Part shown: one piece after another, positions 25,078 through 35,114 of the stretch
Layout of the letters: each line of letters starts with the position of its first letter
Numbering within the stretch: position 1 is the stretch's first letter
NCBI RefSeq assembly: GCF_024347495.1
Contig: NZ_AP025491.1
Location: forward strand, 1,054,001 to 1,118,000
DNA: 64,000 nt
DNA from: Vibrio gallaecicus
Lineage (GTDB): Bacteria > Pseudomonadota > Gammaproteobacteria > Enterobacterales > Vibrionaceae
Direction: 5' to 3'
Made by a program: the position numbers and the translations under genes
The notes under the pieces: model-generated
Database searches by the model: none
What the model was told of the DNA's origin: nothing
Seen by the model: the letters and a program-made list of their open reading frames with translations, nothing else

Positions 25078-25857
25078 ATGCGCATACTTTTGGTTTTATG
25101 TTTATGGCTGGGATTCAACCAATCACTTACCGCTAAGCAAATCCCCGTGACGGTTTATGCCGATGATGCTTATCCGCCATACAGTTTTGTAAGTGAGGGG
25201 GCAGCCAAAGGGATCTACTCTGATATTATGCGATTGGCTTTCAGTCGCATGCCACGCTACAACGTCACAATAAAGCCGACTCCATTTAAGCGAGGGTTAA
25301 AACTTCTTGAAGCAGGTAGAGGTTTTGCCCTTTATCCACCCTATTTCTACCCTAATCAACGCCATTATATAAATCCTTACTCTGTTCCTATTCTGCAAGA
25401 AGAAGTCGTGGTGTATTGCAATACAAAGCCGGCGGTCAGTACTTCTTGGCCAGACGATTTTTATGGTTTGAAGATTGGTATCAACAATTCCTTTGCCATT
25501 GGCGGAGAGCAGTTTTGGATAGCGGAAAAAGAAGACAAACTAACAATTGAGCCAGCGTTAGATAACCGTGAAAACATCTTAAAGCTCAAAACAAATCGCA
25601 TAGATTGCTACATCAATGACAAGCTATCGATTCTTTGGGAAATAAAACGAATGAAGCTTTCTGGTGATCTGCATGAGGAACGAGAGTTTGAACTTGGTAT
25701 CAGTGTCAGCACAGAGCAAGGTTACTTGGCATTTTCCGCCGATACAGATAACCGTTATCCATTTAAAGAACACTTTGTTAAGCAGTTCAACGCCATCATT
25801 CTTGAGATGCAAAACAATGGCGAGATTACAAATCTACTCAAGCGGTATATAAACTAG
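25078..25857 (+). CDS. Periplasmic solute-binding protein (family 3 type)
   Basis: The 259-residue protein has a signal peptide (residues 1-18, ending near LTAKQ), then VTVYADDAYPPYSFVSEGAAKGIYSDIMRLAF, the usual N-lobe of SBP_bac_3 proteins. It continues to a C-terminal NNGEITNLLKRYI. It has no transporter genes beside it, so it may act with a distant permease or as a sensor protein. Ligand unknown. ATG is preceded by AAAGGA at a normal distance. Confidence 0.85.
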   Translation: MRILLVLCLWLGFNQSLTAKQIPVTVYADDAYPPYSFVSEGAAKGIYSDIMRLAFSRMPRYNVTIKPTPFKRGLKLLEAGRGFALYPPYFYPNQRHYINPYSVPILQEEVVVYCNTKPAVSTSWPDDFYGLKIGINNSFAIGGEQFWIAEKEDKLTIEPALDNRENILKLKTNRIDCYINDKLSILWEIKRMKLSGDLHEEREFELGISVSTEQGYLAFSADTDNRYPFKEHFVKQFNAIILEMQNNGEITNLLKRYIN

Positions 25858-25944
25858 TTTACTTAACCGCTATGAAGATTAGTGCTATCAACTCAAGGTA
25901 TCGACTAAACACAATCATTTAAATAAATACATTAAGGTGTTTAG

Positions 25945-27576
25945 CTAACGACCTTGGCTAAAAGACGATAAGGAAACCAGTTGCTTGGTGCATTCATGTT
26001 TAGGGTCATTAAATAATTGCTCTGTCGCGCCTTGTTCCACTATATACCCTGCTTTCATCACTATGGTGTAATGGCATAGTGATTTCACCACATCCAAATC
26101 GTGACTAATGAATAAGTAAGTCAACCCATACTTTTCCTGTAGAGATTTTAAAAGATCAAGTACTTGGGACTGAACAGTTCGGTCAAGGGATGACGTTGGT
26201 TCATCCAATAAAATGAATTCGGGTTTCAGTACCAGCGCACGCGCCACTGCAATACGCTGCCTTTGTCCACCTGAAAATTCATTCGGGTAACGGTGGCGAG
26301 TATTCGGGTCTAAGTCGACTTCTTTCATCACCTCACAAATTTGTTGGTCAAGCTGTGTCTCCGTCAACTCTTGATGTACTCGTAAACCTTCACCAATAAC
26401 CTGAGCAACCGACATTCTTGGATTAAGTGCCGAAAACGGGTCTTGAAACACCACCTGCATGCGACTTCGATATGGCAACATACCGGTTCGATTTAAACCT
26501 TGAAGTTCACTTCCATCATAAGCAATTGAACCTTCACTATCGACCAGTTTGAGTATCGCCATACCTGTGGTGGATTTGCCCGAGCCACTCTCGCCGACTA
26601 AACCAATCGAGTGACCACGCTTTAGAGTAAACCCCATATCCGTGACAGCTTTTACATGCGACACCACTCGTTTGAATATGCCCCCTGTAATAGGGAACCA
26701 AACCCGAAGCTGATTCACATCTAACAGTGACTCACTGACTTCCGGTAACCTAACCGGCACACCTTTAGGGTCTGAGTTGATCAGTTTTTGGGTGTAAGCA
26801 TGATTTGGGGAACTAAAAATCTGCTTACAATCACCACTTTCTACCAGATGTCCATCTTTCATCACTGCCACTCGATCAGCAATTTTTTTTACAATACTCA
26901 GGTCATGGGTAATGAATAACATCGCCATACCTAATTCTTGTTGAAGTGATTTAAGTAAATCTAAAATTTGAGCTTGCACGGAGACATCAAGTGCGGTGGT
27001 CGGCTCATCTGCAATCAATAGCTCTGGTTCATTAATCAGCGCCATCGCAATCATGACTCTCTGACGCTCTCCACCAGACAGTTCATGAGGGTATGACAAT
27101 ATTTTTTGTTCTGGGTAACGGATACCCACTTTATCTAACCACTCTAAAGCCAATTCATGTGCTTTGTTGGTGCGCATACCTCGGTGTATTGATAAGGTTT
27201 CAACGAGCTGCTTACCCACTTTGTGTAATGGGTTAAGTGATACCATTGGCTCTTGGAAGATCATTCCAATTCGTCCGCCTCTCACACCTCTAAGTTGACG
27301 CTCTGAACAACTCAAAATGTCGATACCGTTGAAGTTAATACTGCCATTTAAATAGTGAGATGAGCCTTTCGGAAGCAATTTAAGAATGGAATTGGCAGTC
27401 ACCGATTTACCCGAGCCACTTTCACCCACCAAGGCTAAGGTTTCACCTTTTATTATTTCTAAAGACACCTTGTGAGTGACCTGCTCAACAGTACGTTTGT
27501 TATCAAGCACGTTCGCTCTTGCAAACCCAACCGACAAGTCTTTGATCGTCAAAACTGGTTCTACGCTATTTGTCAT
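25945..27576 (-). CDS. yejF: Microcin C / peptide ABC transporter, ATPase YejF
   Basis: The 543-residue protein contains two ABC domains in tandem. The first has GESGSGKSV and LSGGERQRVMIAMAL; the second has GESGSGKST and FSGGQRQRIAVARAL, each followed by a D-E-P-T Walker B. This double-ATPase form is typical of YejF. Together with YejA, YejB and YejE encoded upstream it powers uptake of oligopeptides (in E. coli also microcin C). The gene follows yejE after 6 nt and ends the operon. Confidence 0.92.
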   Translation of the reverse strand: MTNSVEPVLTIKDLSVGFARANVLDNKRTVEQVTHKVSLEIIKGETLALVGESGSGKSVTANSILKLLPKGSSHYLNGSINFNGIDILSCSERQLRGVRGGRIGMIFQEPMVSLNPLHKVGKQLVETLSIHRGMRTNKAHELALEWLDKVGIRYPEQKILSYPHELSGGERQRVMIAMALINEPELLIADEPTTALDVSVQAQILDLLKSLQQELGMAMLFITHDLSIVKKIADRVAVMKDGHLVESGDCKQIFSSPNHAYTQKLINSDPKGVPVRLPEVSESLLDVNQLRVWFPITGGIFKRVVSHVKAVTDMGFTLKRGHSIGLVGESGSGKSTTGMAILKLVDSEGSIAYDGSELQGLNRTGMLPYRSRMQVVFQDPFSALNPRMSVAQVIGEGLRVHQELTETQLDQQICEVMKEVDLDPNTRHRYPNEFSGGQRQRIAVARALVLKPEFILLDEPTSSLDRTVQSQVLDLLKSLQEKYGLTYLFISHDLDVVKSLCHYTIVMKAGYIVEQGATEQLFNDPKHECTKQLVSLSSFSQGR

Positions 27577-27582
27577 CAGGTT

Positions 27583-28701
27583 CTACCTATTCTGGTGCGG
27601 GTCAAAAGCATCACGTACCGCTTCACCAACAAAGACGAGTAACGTCAGCATCATGGAAAGTACAACAAACGCAGAAATGCCAAGCCATGGTGCATGTAAA
27701 TTTGCCTTACCTTGGGCTAAAAGCTCCCCTAATGAAGGGGAACCCGCGGGTAAGCCAAAACCAAGAAAGTCCAAAGAAGTGAGTGTTGTAACCGAGCCAG
27801 ACAAAATAAATGGCATCATAGTGAGCGACGCAACCATTGCATTGGGCAACATATGCCTAAGCATGATGCGTTTGTCATCGACCCCCATGGCTTGCGCCGC
27901 ACGAACATAATCAAAATTACGGCAACGCAAAAACTCGGCTCTCACAATGCCCACCAGGCTCATCCAACTGAAGAGCACCATTATCCCCAGTAGCCACCAA
28001 AAATTGGGCTCGATAAAACTGGATAAAATGATCAATAAAAATAGAGTCGGCATGCCGGACCACACTTCAATAAAGCGTTGACCAAGTAAATCTAGCCAAC
28101 CACCGTAATAGCCTTGGCTTGCCCCCACAAAGACGCCAATCACACTGGATACAATGGTCAATACAAACCCAAACAATACAGAGATTCTGAAGCCATAAAT
28201 AATACGAGCCAGTACGTCGCGCCCTTTGTCGTCTGTGCCAAGCCAATTCACGTTATCGGGCTTTGAAGGAACAGCACCGGTGATATCAAAATTGATGGTG
28301 TCATAGCTAAAGGGAATCAAAGGCCATACGATATAGCCTTGCTCTTCTATCAGTTCAATCACATAAGGATCTTTATAGTCGGCTTCCGTTTCGAACTCTC
28401 CGCCAAACTCGGTTTCCGCATGCTCGGTTAAAACGGGATAAAACCATTCATTTTGATAGGACACCAACAAAGGCTTGTCGTTTGCGATTATCTCTGCAAA
28501 CAAACTCAATACAAACAAGATGGTGAATACCCACAAGGAAATAAAACCGCGTTTATTCGCTTTGAATCTAAGCCACCTTGCTTGGTTTAGGGGGTTATTG
28601 AAGTGAAATAAACGATCATTAAATAGATATTTAGGGTGTAAACGTTTCAATGTTAAAGGCTTCTCTGCTGAAGGCTTCTTTGAAGAAGGAACACTATTCA
28701 T
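27583..28701 (-). CDS. yejE: Peptide ABC transporter permease YejE
   Basis: The 372-residue permease has an N-terminal cytoplasmic region, a first helix (GFISLWVFTILFVLSLFAEII) and a large periplasmic insert (about residues 75-150), typical of YejE. Four more helices follow, with the EAA loop RAAQAMGVDDKRIMLRHMLPNA. It pairs with YejB. Only 2 nt separate it from yejB. Confidence 0.92.
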   Translation of the reverse strand: MNSVPSSKKPSAEKPLTLKRLHPKYLFNDRLFHFNNPLNQARWLRFKANKRGFISLWVFTILFVLSLFAEIIANDKPLLVSYQNEWFYPVLTEHAETEFGGEFETEADYKDPYVIELIEEQGYIVWPLIPFSYDTINFDITGAVPSKPDNVNWLGTDDKGRDVLARIIYGFRISVLFGFVLTIVSSVIGVFVGASQGYYGGWLDLLGQRFIEVWSGMPTLFLLIILSSFIEPNFWWLLGIMVLFSWMSLVGIVRAEFLRCRNFDYVRAAQAMGVDDKRIMLRHMLPNAMVASLTMMPFILSGSVTTLTSLDFLGFGLPAGSPSLGELLAQGKANLHAPWLGISAFVVLSMMLTLLVFVGEAVRDAFDPHQNR

Positions 28702-28703
28702 GG

Positions 28704-29792
28704 TTATCTCGCCTCAAAGTCAATTCGAGGGTCAACCCACGTGTAGGTTAAATCGGAAATAATACTCAGTACTAAACCTAGAAGCGTCATGATATACAAT
28801 GAACTAAACACCACAGGATAATCACGTTGAATGGTGGATTCAAAACCAAGCAGCCCTATGCCTTCTAAAGAAAACATCACTTCAATTAACATTGAGCCTG
28901 TGAAGAAGATGCTGATAAATGCACTTGGGAAGCCTGCAATAATAATGAGCATCGCATTACGAAATACGTGTTTATACAAGATGCTACTTTCATCAAGCCC
29001 TTTTGCTCTTGCTGTCACAACGTACTGCTTGTTTATTTCATCTAAGAATGAGTTTTTAGTTAGCATACTCAGCGTTGCAAAGCCGCCGATAACCATTGCA
29101 AAAATAGGTAACGTTAAGTGCCAAAAGTAATCGATGATTTGCTGGTACCAGTTAAGTTGTTCAAAATTACTCGACACTAAACCGCGCAGTGGGAACCAAT
29201 TAAAGTAATTACCGCTGGCAAATAAGATGATCAAAATAATCGCGAATAAGAAACCCGGAATAGCGTAACCAATGATGACAACTGCACTAGACCAAATATC
29301 AAAGCGTGACCCGTGGTGGATAGCTTTAAAGATTCCCAAGGGAATAGAGATCAAATAGATGATCAAAGTGCTCCATAACCCTAGTGAGATGGAGACGGGA
29401 AGCCTATCTACAATCAAATCAATGACATCACCACCTTTAAACAGGCTCTCGCCAAAATTAAACATGGCGTAATTTTTTAGCATGTCAAAGTAACGTTCAT
29501 GTATGGGCTTATCGAAACCAAATTGCTTTCTGATTTCTTCGACCACTTCTGGGTCTAACCCTCTTGAGCCTTTATAACCACTAGCCGATGCTTGTTCGCT
29601 GTTGCCTAAATCGACTTCTTGACCGCCACCAGAAAAACGTTCCATTATCCCTGAATTATGTCCCTCTAATTGCGCAACGGCTTGTTCAACCGGTCCGCCA
29701 GGGGCAATCTGGATAATAAAAAAGTTAATGGTGATGATCGCCCACAACGTTGGAATAACAAGCAGTAGACGTCTGAATATATACGCGGCCAT
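28704..29792 (-). CDS. yejB: Peptide ABC transporter permease YejB
   Basis: The 362-residue DppB-type permease opens [36 protein letters not shown]. It has a periplasmic segment rich in Gly and Ser and then five helices, with the EAA loop [22 protein letters not shown]. It forms the transmembrane pair with YejE. Start codon eight bases from the yejA stop. Confidence 0.92.
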   Translation of the reverse strand: MAAYIFRRLLLVIPTLWAIITINFFIIQIAPGGPVEQAVAQLEGHNSGIMERFSGGGQEVDLGNSEQASASGYKGSRGLDPEVVEEIRKQFGFDKPIHERYFDMLKNYAMFNFGESLFKGGDVIDLIVDRLPVSISLGLWSTLIIYLISIPLGIFKAIHHGSRFDIWSSAVVIIGYAIPGFLFAIILIILFASGNYFNWFPLRGLVSSNFEQLNWYQQIIDYFWHLTLPIFAMVIGGFATLSMLTKNSFLDEINKQYVVTARAKGLDESSILYKHVFRNAMLIIIAGFPSAFISIFFTGSMLIEVMFSLEGIGLLGFESTIQRDYPVVFSSLYIMTLLGLVLSIISDLTYTWVDPRIDFEAR

Positions 29793-29800
29793 TACTACTC

Positions 29801-31816
29801 CTAACGACGTTTTTCAGGTAATAAAGCCGCTTTTTCTTCCGATACCCACCATGTATCTACCCCTAAATCGTATTTAGGTAGAGTACTTGGACGTTCGAAT
29901 TTATCCCACATGGCTACGCGGTATTTCCCAGAGTACCATTGAGGAATAAGGTAAAAGTTCCACTGTAGAACCCGATCAAAAGCAGGACCTAAAGCACTCA
30001 ACTTTTCAGAGTCACTTTGGCTTTTAGCAATTTGCTCAGTTAAAGCATCAACGACTGGGTCAATTACCCCTGCGGTATTAAACGTAGAGTCAATATAGTT
30101 CGAATTCCAAGCAATCAATAAGTTCGGATTCGGGTAAGGGTTTGCGGAATAAGATGATGACACCATGTCAAAATCACGGTCTCTTAGCCGTTTAATATAT
30201 TGAGTGGTATCCACAGTACGTATCTTCATTTCAATTCCCATGCGCTTTAAATTTTTCTGCATAGGTATCGCGATACGCTCAGATGTTGGGCTATAAATCA
30301 GGAGTTCAAAAGCTAAAGGCTGACCAGTCTCTTTGTTGGTCATCACCTTATTTTTTAGCTCCCACCCCGCTTCCTTAAGCAATTTAAACGCGGTGCGCAT
30401 CTGACTACGAATTCGGCCACTTCCATCAGTGACGGGCGGCTTAAACTCTTGAGTAAATACGCGAGGATCAATCTGATCTTTAAACGGAGTCAGCAACGCT
30501 ATTTCAGCTTCTGAAGGTAAACCTTTCGCTTCATACTCGGTATTTTGAAAGTAGCTGCGAGTACGTTGATACTGACTATAGAAAAGGTTGCGATTCATCC
30601 ATTCAAAATCCATCGCATAGGTTAATGCTTCACGAACTTTAGGATCTGAGAAAGTAGCAATTTGACTATTGAAAATAAAGCCTTGTGACGTTTCAGGCTT
30701 TTCATGGTTTAACTCTTCTTTGGTAATGTAACCCTTATCGAAATTTGTACCTGTATATGACGTTGCCCAAAACTTGGCCGTGTTCTCAACACGCAAATCG
30801 TATTCACCAGCTTTGAAGGCTTCAAGCATAACGGTGTCATCACGGTAATAGTCGTATTGCACTTGTTTGAAGTTATTGCGCCCCACATTCACCGGTAGGT
30901 TTGCCGCCCAGTAATCTTCTAATAGACCGTAAGTAACACTTTGCCCTGATTTATAATCAATCACTTTATAAGGGCCACTACCAACTGGCGGTTCACTTAA
31001 TGGATCACTTAACTTTCTATCTTGCCAATAGTGTTTGGGTAGTACACGGGTACCTTGCGCAAAGCTAAACAGCTTCTCTCTATTGGGTGTCGCCATTTCA
31101 ACACGGACTATTAAATCGGAAATAGCAGTAACTGATTTGATATCTTTGTAGTAAACACGGTATTGAGGCACGCCTTCGGTTGAGAACTTGTCGAAGGTGA
31201 ACGCGACATCATGAGCGGTAATAGGCACCCCGTCTTGGAAGCGGGCTTTAGGGTTTATATCAATTTCTAGCCAAGAAAAGTCATCAGCATAACGAACTTT
31301 GGAAGCAATAAGCGGGTAGTAAGCATCTATTTCATCACTTGGAGAGAACATCAACGTGTCGTAAAGCTCTCCTGTGTATTTCGCCGCAAGTCCACGAGAA
31401 CCAAAACGGTTAAAGCTATCGAAAGTACCGGTTTCGCCATAGGTTACTTTGCCAAATTTAGGGGCATTGGGGTTCACGTAATCAAAGTGAGTGAAATCTT
31501 CTGGGTACTTTGCTTTACCAAAACCGACAAGTTGTGTGGTTTCAATTACTTTAGTCTTTTCAATTACTTTAGCCTCTGCTGCATTCGCACTGCTTATAGA
31601 AAAACAGGCTATAGAAAATGTTGCCGCTACTCCAAGCACTGAAAAGCTATTAACCAACTTTCTCTTAAACGTTTTTTGATTACAGAGGTCTTTATTGAAA
31701 GCAATGTTATGGCTGGATGCTTTACAAGCGGATGACTTTTCAACAATTGCTTGGTGAATAGCCGATCCACCTCCCTGAACATTGTGAAATGACTTACTTT
31801 GAAAACCTTTACCCAT
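29801..31816 (-). CDS. yejA: Peptide-binding protein YejA with extended N-terminus
   Basis: The 671-residue SBP_bac_5 protein contains [33 protein letters not shown] and the family core through [20 protein letters not shown]. coli YejA is about 604 residues. Here a hydrophobic signal sequence (about residues 55-80, ending SANAAEA) is preceded by about 53 extra residues. The ATG used has a strong AAGGGAGAG upstream, so the long form is probably real. Function: binds oligopeptides in the periplasm for YejBEF. Confidence 0.88.
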   Translation of the reverse strand: MGKGFQSKSFHNVQGGGSAIHQAIVEKSSACKASSHNIAFNKDLCNQKTFKRKLVNSFSVLGVAATFSIACFSISSANAAEAKVIEKTKVIETTQLVGFGKAKYPEDFTHFDYVNPNAPKFGKVTYGETGTFDSFNRFGSRGLAAKYTGELYDTLMFSPSDEIDAYYPLIASKVRYADDFSWLEIDINPKARFQDGVPITAHDVAFTFDKFSTEGVPQYRVYYKDIKSVTAISDLIVRVEMATPNREKLFSFAQGTRVLPKHYWQDRKLSDPLSEPPVGSGPYKVIDYKSGQSVTYGLLEDYWAANLPVNVGRNNFKQVQYDYYRDDTVMLEAFKAGEYDLRVENTAKFWATSYTGTNFDKGYITKEELNHEKPETSQGFIFNSQIATFSDPKVREALTYAMDFEWMNRNLFYSQYQRTRSYFQNTEYEAKGLPSEAEIALLTPFKDQIDPRVFTQEFKPPVTDGSGRIRSQMRTAFKLLKEAGWELKNKVMTNKETGQPLAFELLIYSPTSERIAIPMQKNLKRMGIEMKIRTVDTTQYIKRLRDRDFDMVSSSYSANPYPNPNLLIAWNSNYIDSTFNTAGVIDPVVDALTEQIAKSQSDSEKLSALGPAFDRVLQWNFYLIPQWYSGKYRVAMWDKFERPSTLPKYDLGVDTWWVSEEKAALLPEKRR

Positions 31817-32115
31817 TTGACTCTCCCTTCAAATGTCTCAAGTGCTGGCAGCTCCGTTAGCTGAAAGCCTTTGATATCTAATGTCGTACTAATACCTTTA
31901 AAACTAGTATAGAGAAAAATATAACATCATGTAATAACTAATAAAAAACTCATCATATTCCTCTGTTTTTCCACATCAAAATACCAAGCTATTCACTTCA
32001 TACTATTTAAATGCCAAACCATCATGCCAATTTATGCATAGAATAAACTCACTTTACTCATTATTATCCGTATAATATCTTATTAAATAACTCTATTGTT
32101 CTCAGGGCTGGATAG

Positions 32116-33162
32116 ATGAAAACACGACTACTGAAGATGGCGATAAATGAAACTGAAATGGTGCGTCGTCAGTCTTTGATTCAACTTACTGATGAAGATT
32201 TATCCATACTTGAACAGCGTTTAAATTTGCTCTCTTTAAGCACAATAGACCTATCAGAACACACCGTAGAAAAGCTAAATTCCTTAACGGTAAGCAAAGT
32301 CATGTTCAAAAGAGTTAAAGGAGAGCTAAACGTACTCGTCAGCCGTCTGTTCACCACGCTCTGTACACTCAATTTTAAAATTGATTACTTATACACTCGT
32401 GCCGACATCAGCCAATTTTTAGTTACTCACGAAATATCGGTTATTGACCTTACTCTTTGTTTGCATAACACCTACTCACACATAGCTGAGCGCCTACATT
32501 TGTCTTTGGTGGAAGATAACCTAGACCCAACACCGACCCTTGCTACGTGGAATAAACGAGTTTTGTTGGAGACTCAACTCCTCTCTGAAATGTTCCATTA
32601 CCTGCATCAGCTTAACGGCAATAGCCACTTGAAAGCACAGCCTTTGAGGGACGAACTGACAGGGGTTTACAACAAACCCGCATTTATTGATGAATTAGAT
32701 CGAACTATTGCACTTTGCGACCGTTCAAATGATTCACTGACTATTTTGCATATAGATTTCCATGCATTGGCGAAAATCAATGACCGGCTTGGCTATGAAG
32801 TCGGTAATGCAGTTTTGCAGCAATTTACCAATATTTGTGCAGAACAGTTACGCAAAACTGAAACCATCGCACGGGATGGTGGTGAATTTTTTATTTTGCT
32901 GCCCTGTACGCCAATAAAAAATATACCGATTATTTGTGAACGTATTATCCAAAGATTTGAAGAAACCGTAGAAACTCAAACGACTTTAAGAATTGGGGCG
33001 TGCGCTTACTCACCTCAAGGTGATATTACGCTTGAACAATTGCTTTGCTGCGCGGAAACACATTTGAAGTACGCGAAAGAGCGCTCACTGATCACCGATA
33101 ATCATGAATTCAGCTTAGGTACAAAGAAAACCACTAATAATGTTCTACGACTGATCAAATAA
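32116..33162 (+). CDS. GGDEF-domain protein with degenerate signature
   Basis: The 348-residue protein has an all-helical N-terminal sensor region (residues 1-170) with no membrane segment. A GGDEF fold follows from about residue 178 (RDELTGVYNKPAFIDELDR, ILHIDFHALAKINDRLGYEVGNAVLQQF). The signature at residues 253-259 reads RDGGEFF instead of RxGGDEF, with one residue fewer before the next strand. This should remove diguanylate cyclase activity. It may bind c-di-GMP or GTP, or act through interactions. It is cytoplasmic. ATG start. Confidence 0.85.
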   Translation: MKTRLLKMAINETEMVRRQSLIQLTDEDLSILEQRLNLLSLSTIDLSEHTVEKLNSLTVSKVMFKRVKGELNVLVSRLFTTLCTLNFKIDYLYTRADISQFLVTHEISVIDLTLCLHNTYSHIAERLHLSLVEDNLDPTPTLATWNKRVLLETQLLSEMFHYLHQLNGNSHLKAQPLRDELTGVYNKPAFIDELDRTIALCDRSNDSLTILHIDFHALAKINDRLGYEVGNAVLQQFTNICAEQLRKTETIARDGGEFFILLPCTPIKNIPIICERIIQRFEETVETQTTLRIGACAYSPQGDITLEQLLCCAETHLKYAKERSLITDNHEFSLGTKKTTNNVLRLIK

Positions 33163-33232
33163 GATTCAAGAAAATCTAAAGATAAGTTTTTATGGTTTTG
33201 CGTTTATTAAACCGAGAAACCAAGCCATAATC

Positions 33233-34306
33233 ATGAAAAATCATCATATTGAGCTTAACTTGAAATTACCTTCAACTCTGACTTTTACTACCATCAACAT
33301 GCTCAATTACCTTGAGCCACCAAATGCGTACTACGATTTTGAAAACATCTACAGTCAGGACGAGTGGCAGCAAAAACAAAATTGGTTTTCAAACGCGATA
33401 CAAACACTCGATAGTGATGTGATTGGCTTTCAAGAAGTGTTCAGCCCAGATTCGTTAGCGTCACTTTTACAAACACTTGGCTACCCATATTTCGAGGTTG
33501 TTGATTCCCCTCATGTAGAAAGTGATTATTTGTATACCTCTCCTGTTGTAGCCATTGCTTCACGCTATCCAATAATTCAAGTTCGCCCAGTCACTCCCAA
33601 CCTTGATTTGCTCAAGAGTTTCAATGCAGCCAGTGATTTTTCTTTTAATCGCACACCAGTACACGCCACGATTGATCTGCCTCACTTAGGCGCGACCGAT
33701 TGTTATGTGGTGCACTTTAAGTCGCAAAGACCTTCTGAGCCCCATACTGATACTGATACTGATACTGATACTGATACTGATAAGAATAAAGAGCCAAGTA
33801 GTGATTCTTTAAACCAATTACATACCGAACAACTGGGCAGGTGGCTTTCTACGGTGCAAAGAGGTTTTGAGAGTAACCTTCTGCACAAGTACATTTCTCA
33901 GCAACGCCTTCAATCTGATCAACCCATTATGGTTATGGGCGATTTTAACAAACCGATTTTCCATGATGAATTCAACGGGCTATTGTCTTACATGTTGAAT
34001 CGTGATGAAGCTAGTAAGAACTGGTTATCTCACTTTCGATTACGAGACAGTTGGGATCTCTACCACCAGCTTCACCAAGAAGATTTATTAGAACACCGAA
34101 AGCCTACACATTACTACGGAGCGACAGGTTCTGTTTTGGATTATATTTTGCTTTCGAATGAGTTCGATTGCCAAAATTCATCCAGCTTAATGGAAGTCCA
34201 TGGATTCACCGTCACAGACAAACACATCGTTAATCCAAGCTTTGAGGTTGACCAATTTAGTACCGATCACGCTTTAGTGTCGGTGACAGTTCGTATTCGA
34301 GAATAA
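33233..34306 (+). CDS. Endonuclease/exonuclease/phosphatase-family protein
   Basis: The 357-residue protein has the EEP fold: FTTINMLNYLEPP at the start, DVIGFQEVFS (catalytic Glu), CYVVHFKSQRP, VMGDFNKPIF (Asp/Asn) and STDHALVSV (Asp-His) at the end. An in-frame ACTGAT hexamer repeated six times gives (TD)6 at about residues 172-183, in a loop before a helix. It has no signal peptide. Substrate could be nucleic acid or a phosphodiester; not determinable. Confidence 0.85.
   Translation: MKNHHIELNLKLPSTLTFTTINMLNYLEPPNAYYDFENIYSQDEWQQKQNWFSNAIQTLDSDVIGFQEVFSPDSLASLLQTLGYPYFEVVDSPHVESDYLYTSPVVAIASRYPIIQVRPVTPNLDLLKSFNAASDFSFNRTPVHATIDLPHLGATDCYVVHFKSQRPSEPHTDTDTDTDTDTDKNKEPSSDSLNQLHTEQLGRWLSTVQRGFESNLLHKYISQQRLQSDQPIMVMGDFNKPIFHDEFNGLLSYMLNRDEASKNWLSHFRLRDSWDLYHQLHQEDLLEHRKPTHYYGATGSVLDYILLSNEFDCQNSSSLMEVHGFTVTDKHIVNPSFEVDQFSTDHALVSVTVRIRE
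33746..33781 (+). repeat. Hexanucleotide tandem repeat (ACTGAT)6
   Basis: Six perfect ACTGAT units lie within the coding sequence and encode Thr-Asp pairs. As the unit is a multiple of three, slippage changes loop length without breaking the frame. Confidence 0.95.
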
Positions 34307-34478
34307 CCTCACGCAGTCTTTGATTACCTCAAATCTATCGAAGATAACCTTAATCCTATTTCGATAACCACGACTCAGTCCTTAAGTGGCATTTCGCTGA
34401 ATGTCACTTCTCCCCACTCCCTTACAAATACGGTTTTGATGACGTTAATCGCGTGAGCTTCATCACCAAAAAACACGC

Positions 34479-34496
34479 CATCGAAACGTTTCGATG
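34479..34496. promoter_or_regulatory. RbsR operator 1 (rbs promoter region)
   Basis: CATCGAAACGTTTCGATG is an 18 bp perfect palindrome with the CGAAACGTTTCG core typical of RbsR and related LacI-family repressors. It lies about 130 bp before the rbsD start. The rest of 34307-34627 holds a second copy, a CRP-like site and no gene. Confidence 0.85.
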
Positions 34497-34508
34497 ATCG
34501 TTATCACA
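34493..34508. promoter_or_regulatory. Candidate CRP site
   Basis: GATGA-TCGTTA-TCACA fits TGTGA-N6-TCACA with one perfect half and one half at three of five. It overlaps the end of operator 1 by four bases, which would couple repression and catabolite activation. Confidence 0.4.
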
Positions 34509-34557
34509 CAATTTAAAACAGAGAAGTGCAATTGATAAATGAAACACTATTATCACT

Positions 34558-34573
34558 ATCGAAACGTTTCGAT
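34558..34573. promoter_or_regulatory. RbsR operator 2
   Basis: ATCGAAACGTTTCGAT is a 16 bp perfect palindrome with the same core as operator 1. The two centres are 78 bp apart, and this copy lies 55 bp before rbsD, around the expected promoter and transcript start. Confidence 0.85.
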
Positions 34574-34627
34574 GGGTTTTATTTGAGCTTCTCTCATACC
34601 CACAGCGTTCTTTAAGTAGGTAGCATT

Positions 34628-35047
34628 ATGAAAAAAAGTACTCTAATTAATTCAGACCTTTCATACCTTGTGGCGACGCTTGGCCACACTGATGAGATCA
34701 CTATCTGCGATGCGGGTTTACCTATCCCTAACCATGTACGACGTATTGATCTAGCATTAACTCACGGAGTACCGAGTTTTCAGCAAACGGTACAAACGAT
34801 GCTCGATGAATCACAAATTCAAGGTGTGATTATCGCCGACGAATTCGTAACAGTGAGCCCGGAGCATCACGCCGTTCTTATCGAGCAGCTTAAAGCTGAA
34901 GAAGCGCGCTGTGGAAAAACTATCGCTGTCACTTACATCAGCCATGAGGCTTTTAAGGAACGTACCAATGACAGCCGAGCGGTGATCCGGACTGGTGAAT
35001 GTACACCTTATGCGAACGTTATTTTTCAAGCTGGCGTGACCTTTTAG
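34628..35047 (+). CDS. rbsD: D-ribose pyranase
   Basis: The 139-residue RbsD opens KKSTLINSDLSYLVATLGHTDEITICDAGLPIP, containing the catalytic His of GHTD and the DAGLPIP strand, and ends AVIRTGECTPYANVIFQAGVTF. It interconverts pyranose and furanose forms of ribose in the cytoplasm so that RbsK can act. First gene of rbsDACBK. ATG is preceded by AAGTAGG. Confidence 0.95.
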   Translation: MKKSTLINSDLSYLVATLGHTDEITICDAGLPIPNHVRRIDLALTHGVPSFQQTVQTMLDESQIQGVIIADEFVTVSPEHHAVLIEQLKAEEARCGKTIAVTYISHEAFKERTNDSRAVIRTGECTPYANVIFQAGVTF

Positions 35048-35114
35048 CCACGTACTTTGACTTAATTCACTCTAACTTTATTTTAATTATTCTGGCCCCG
35101 AGTAAGGAACCAAG

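Noticed and set aside
25908..25945. CTAAACAC / GTGTTTAG inverted repeat after yejF
   Set aside because: Only 8 bp arms with a loop over 20 bases and no U tract; too weak to call a terminator.
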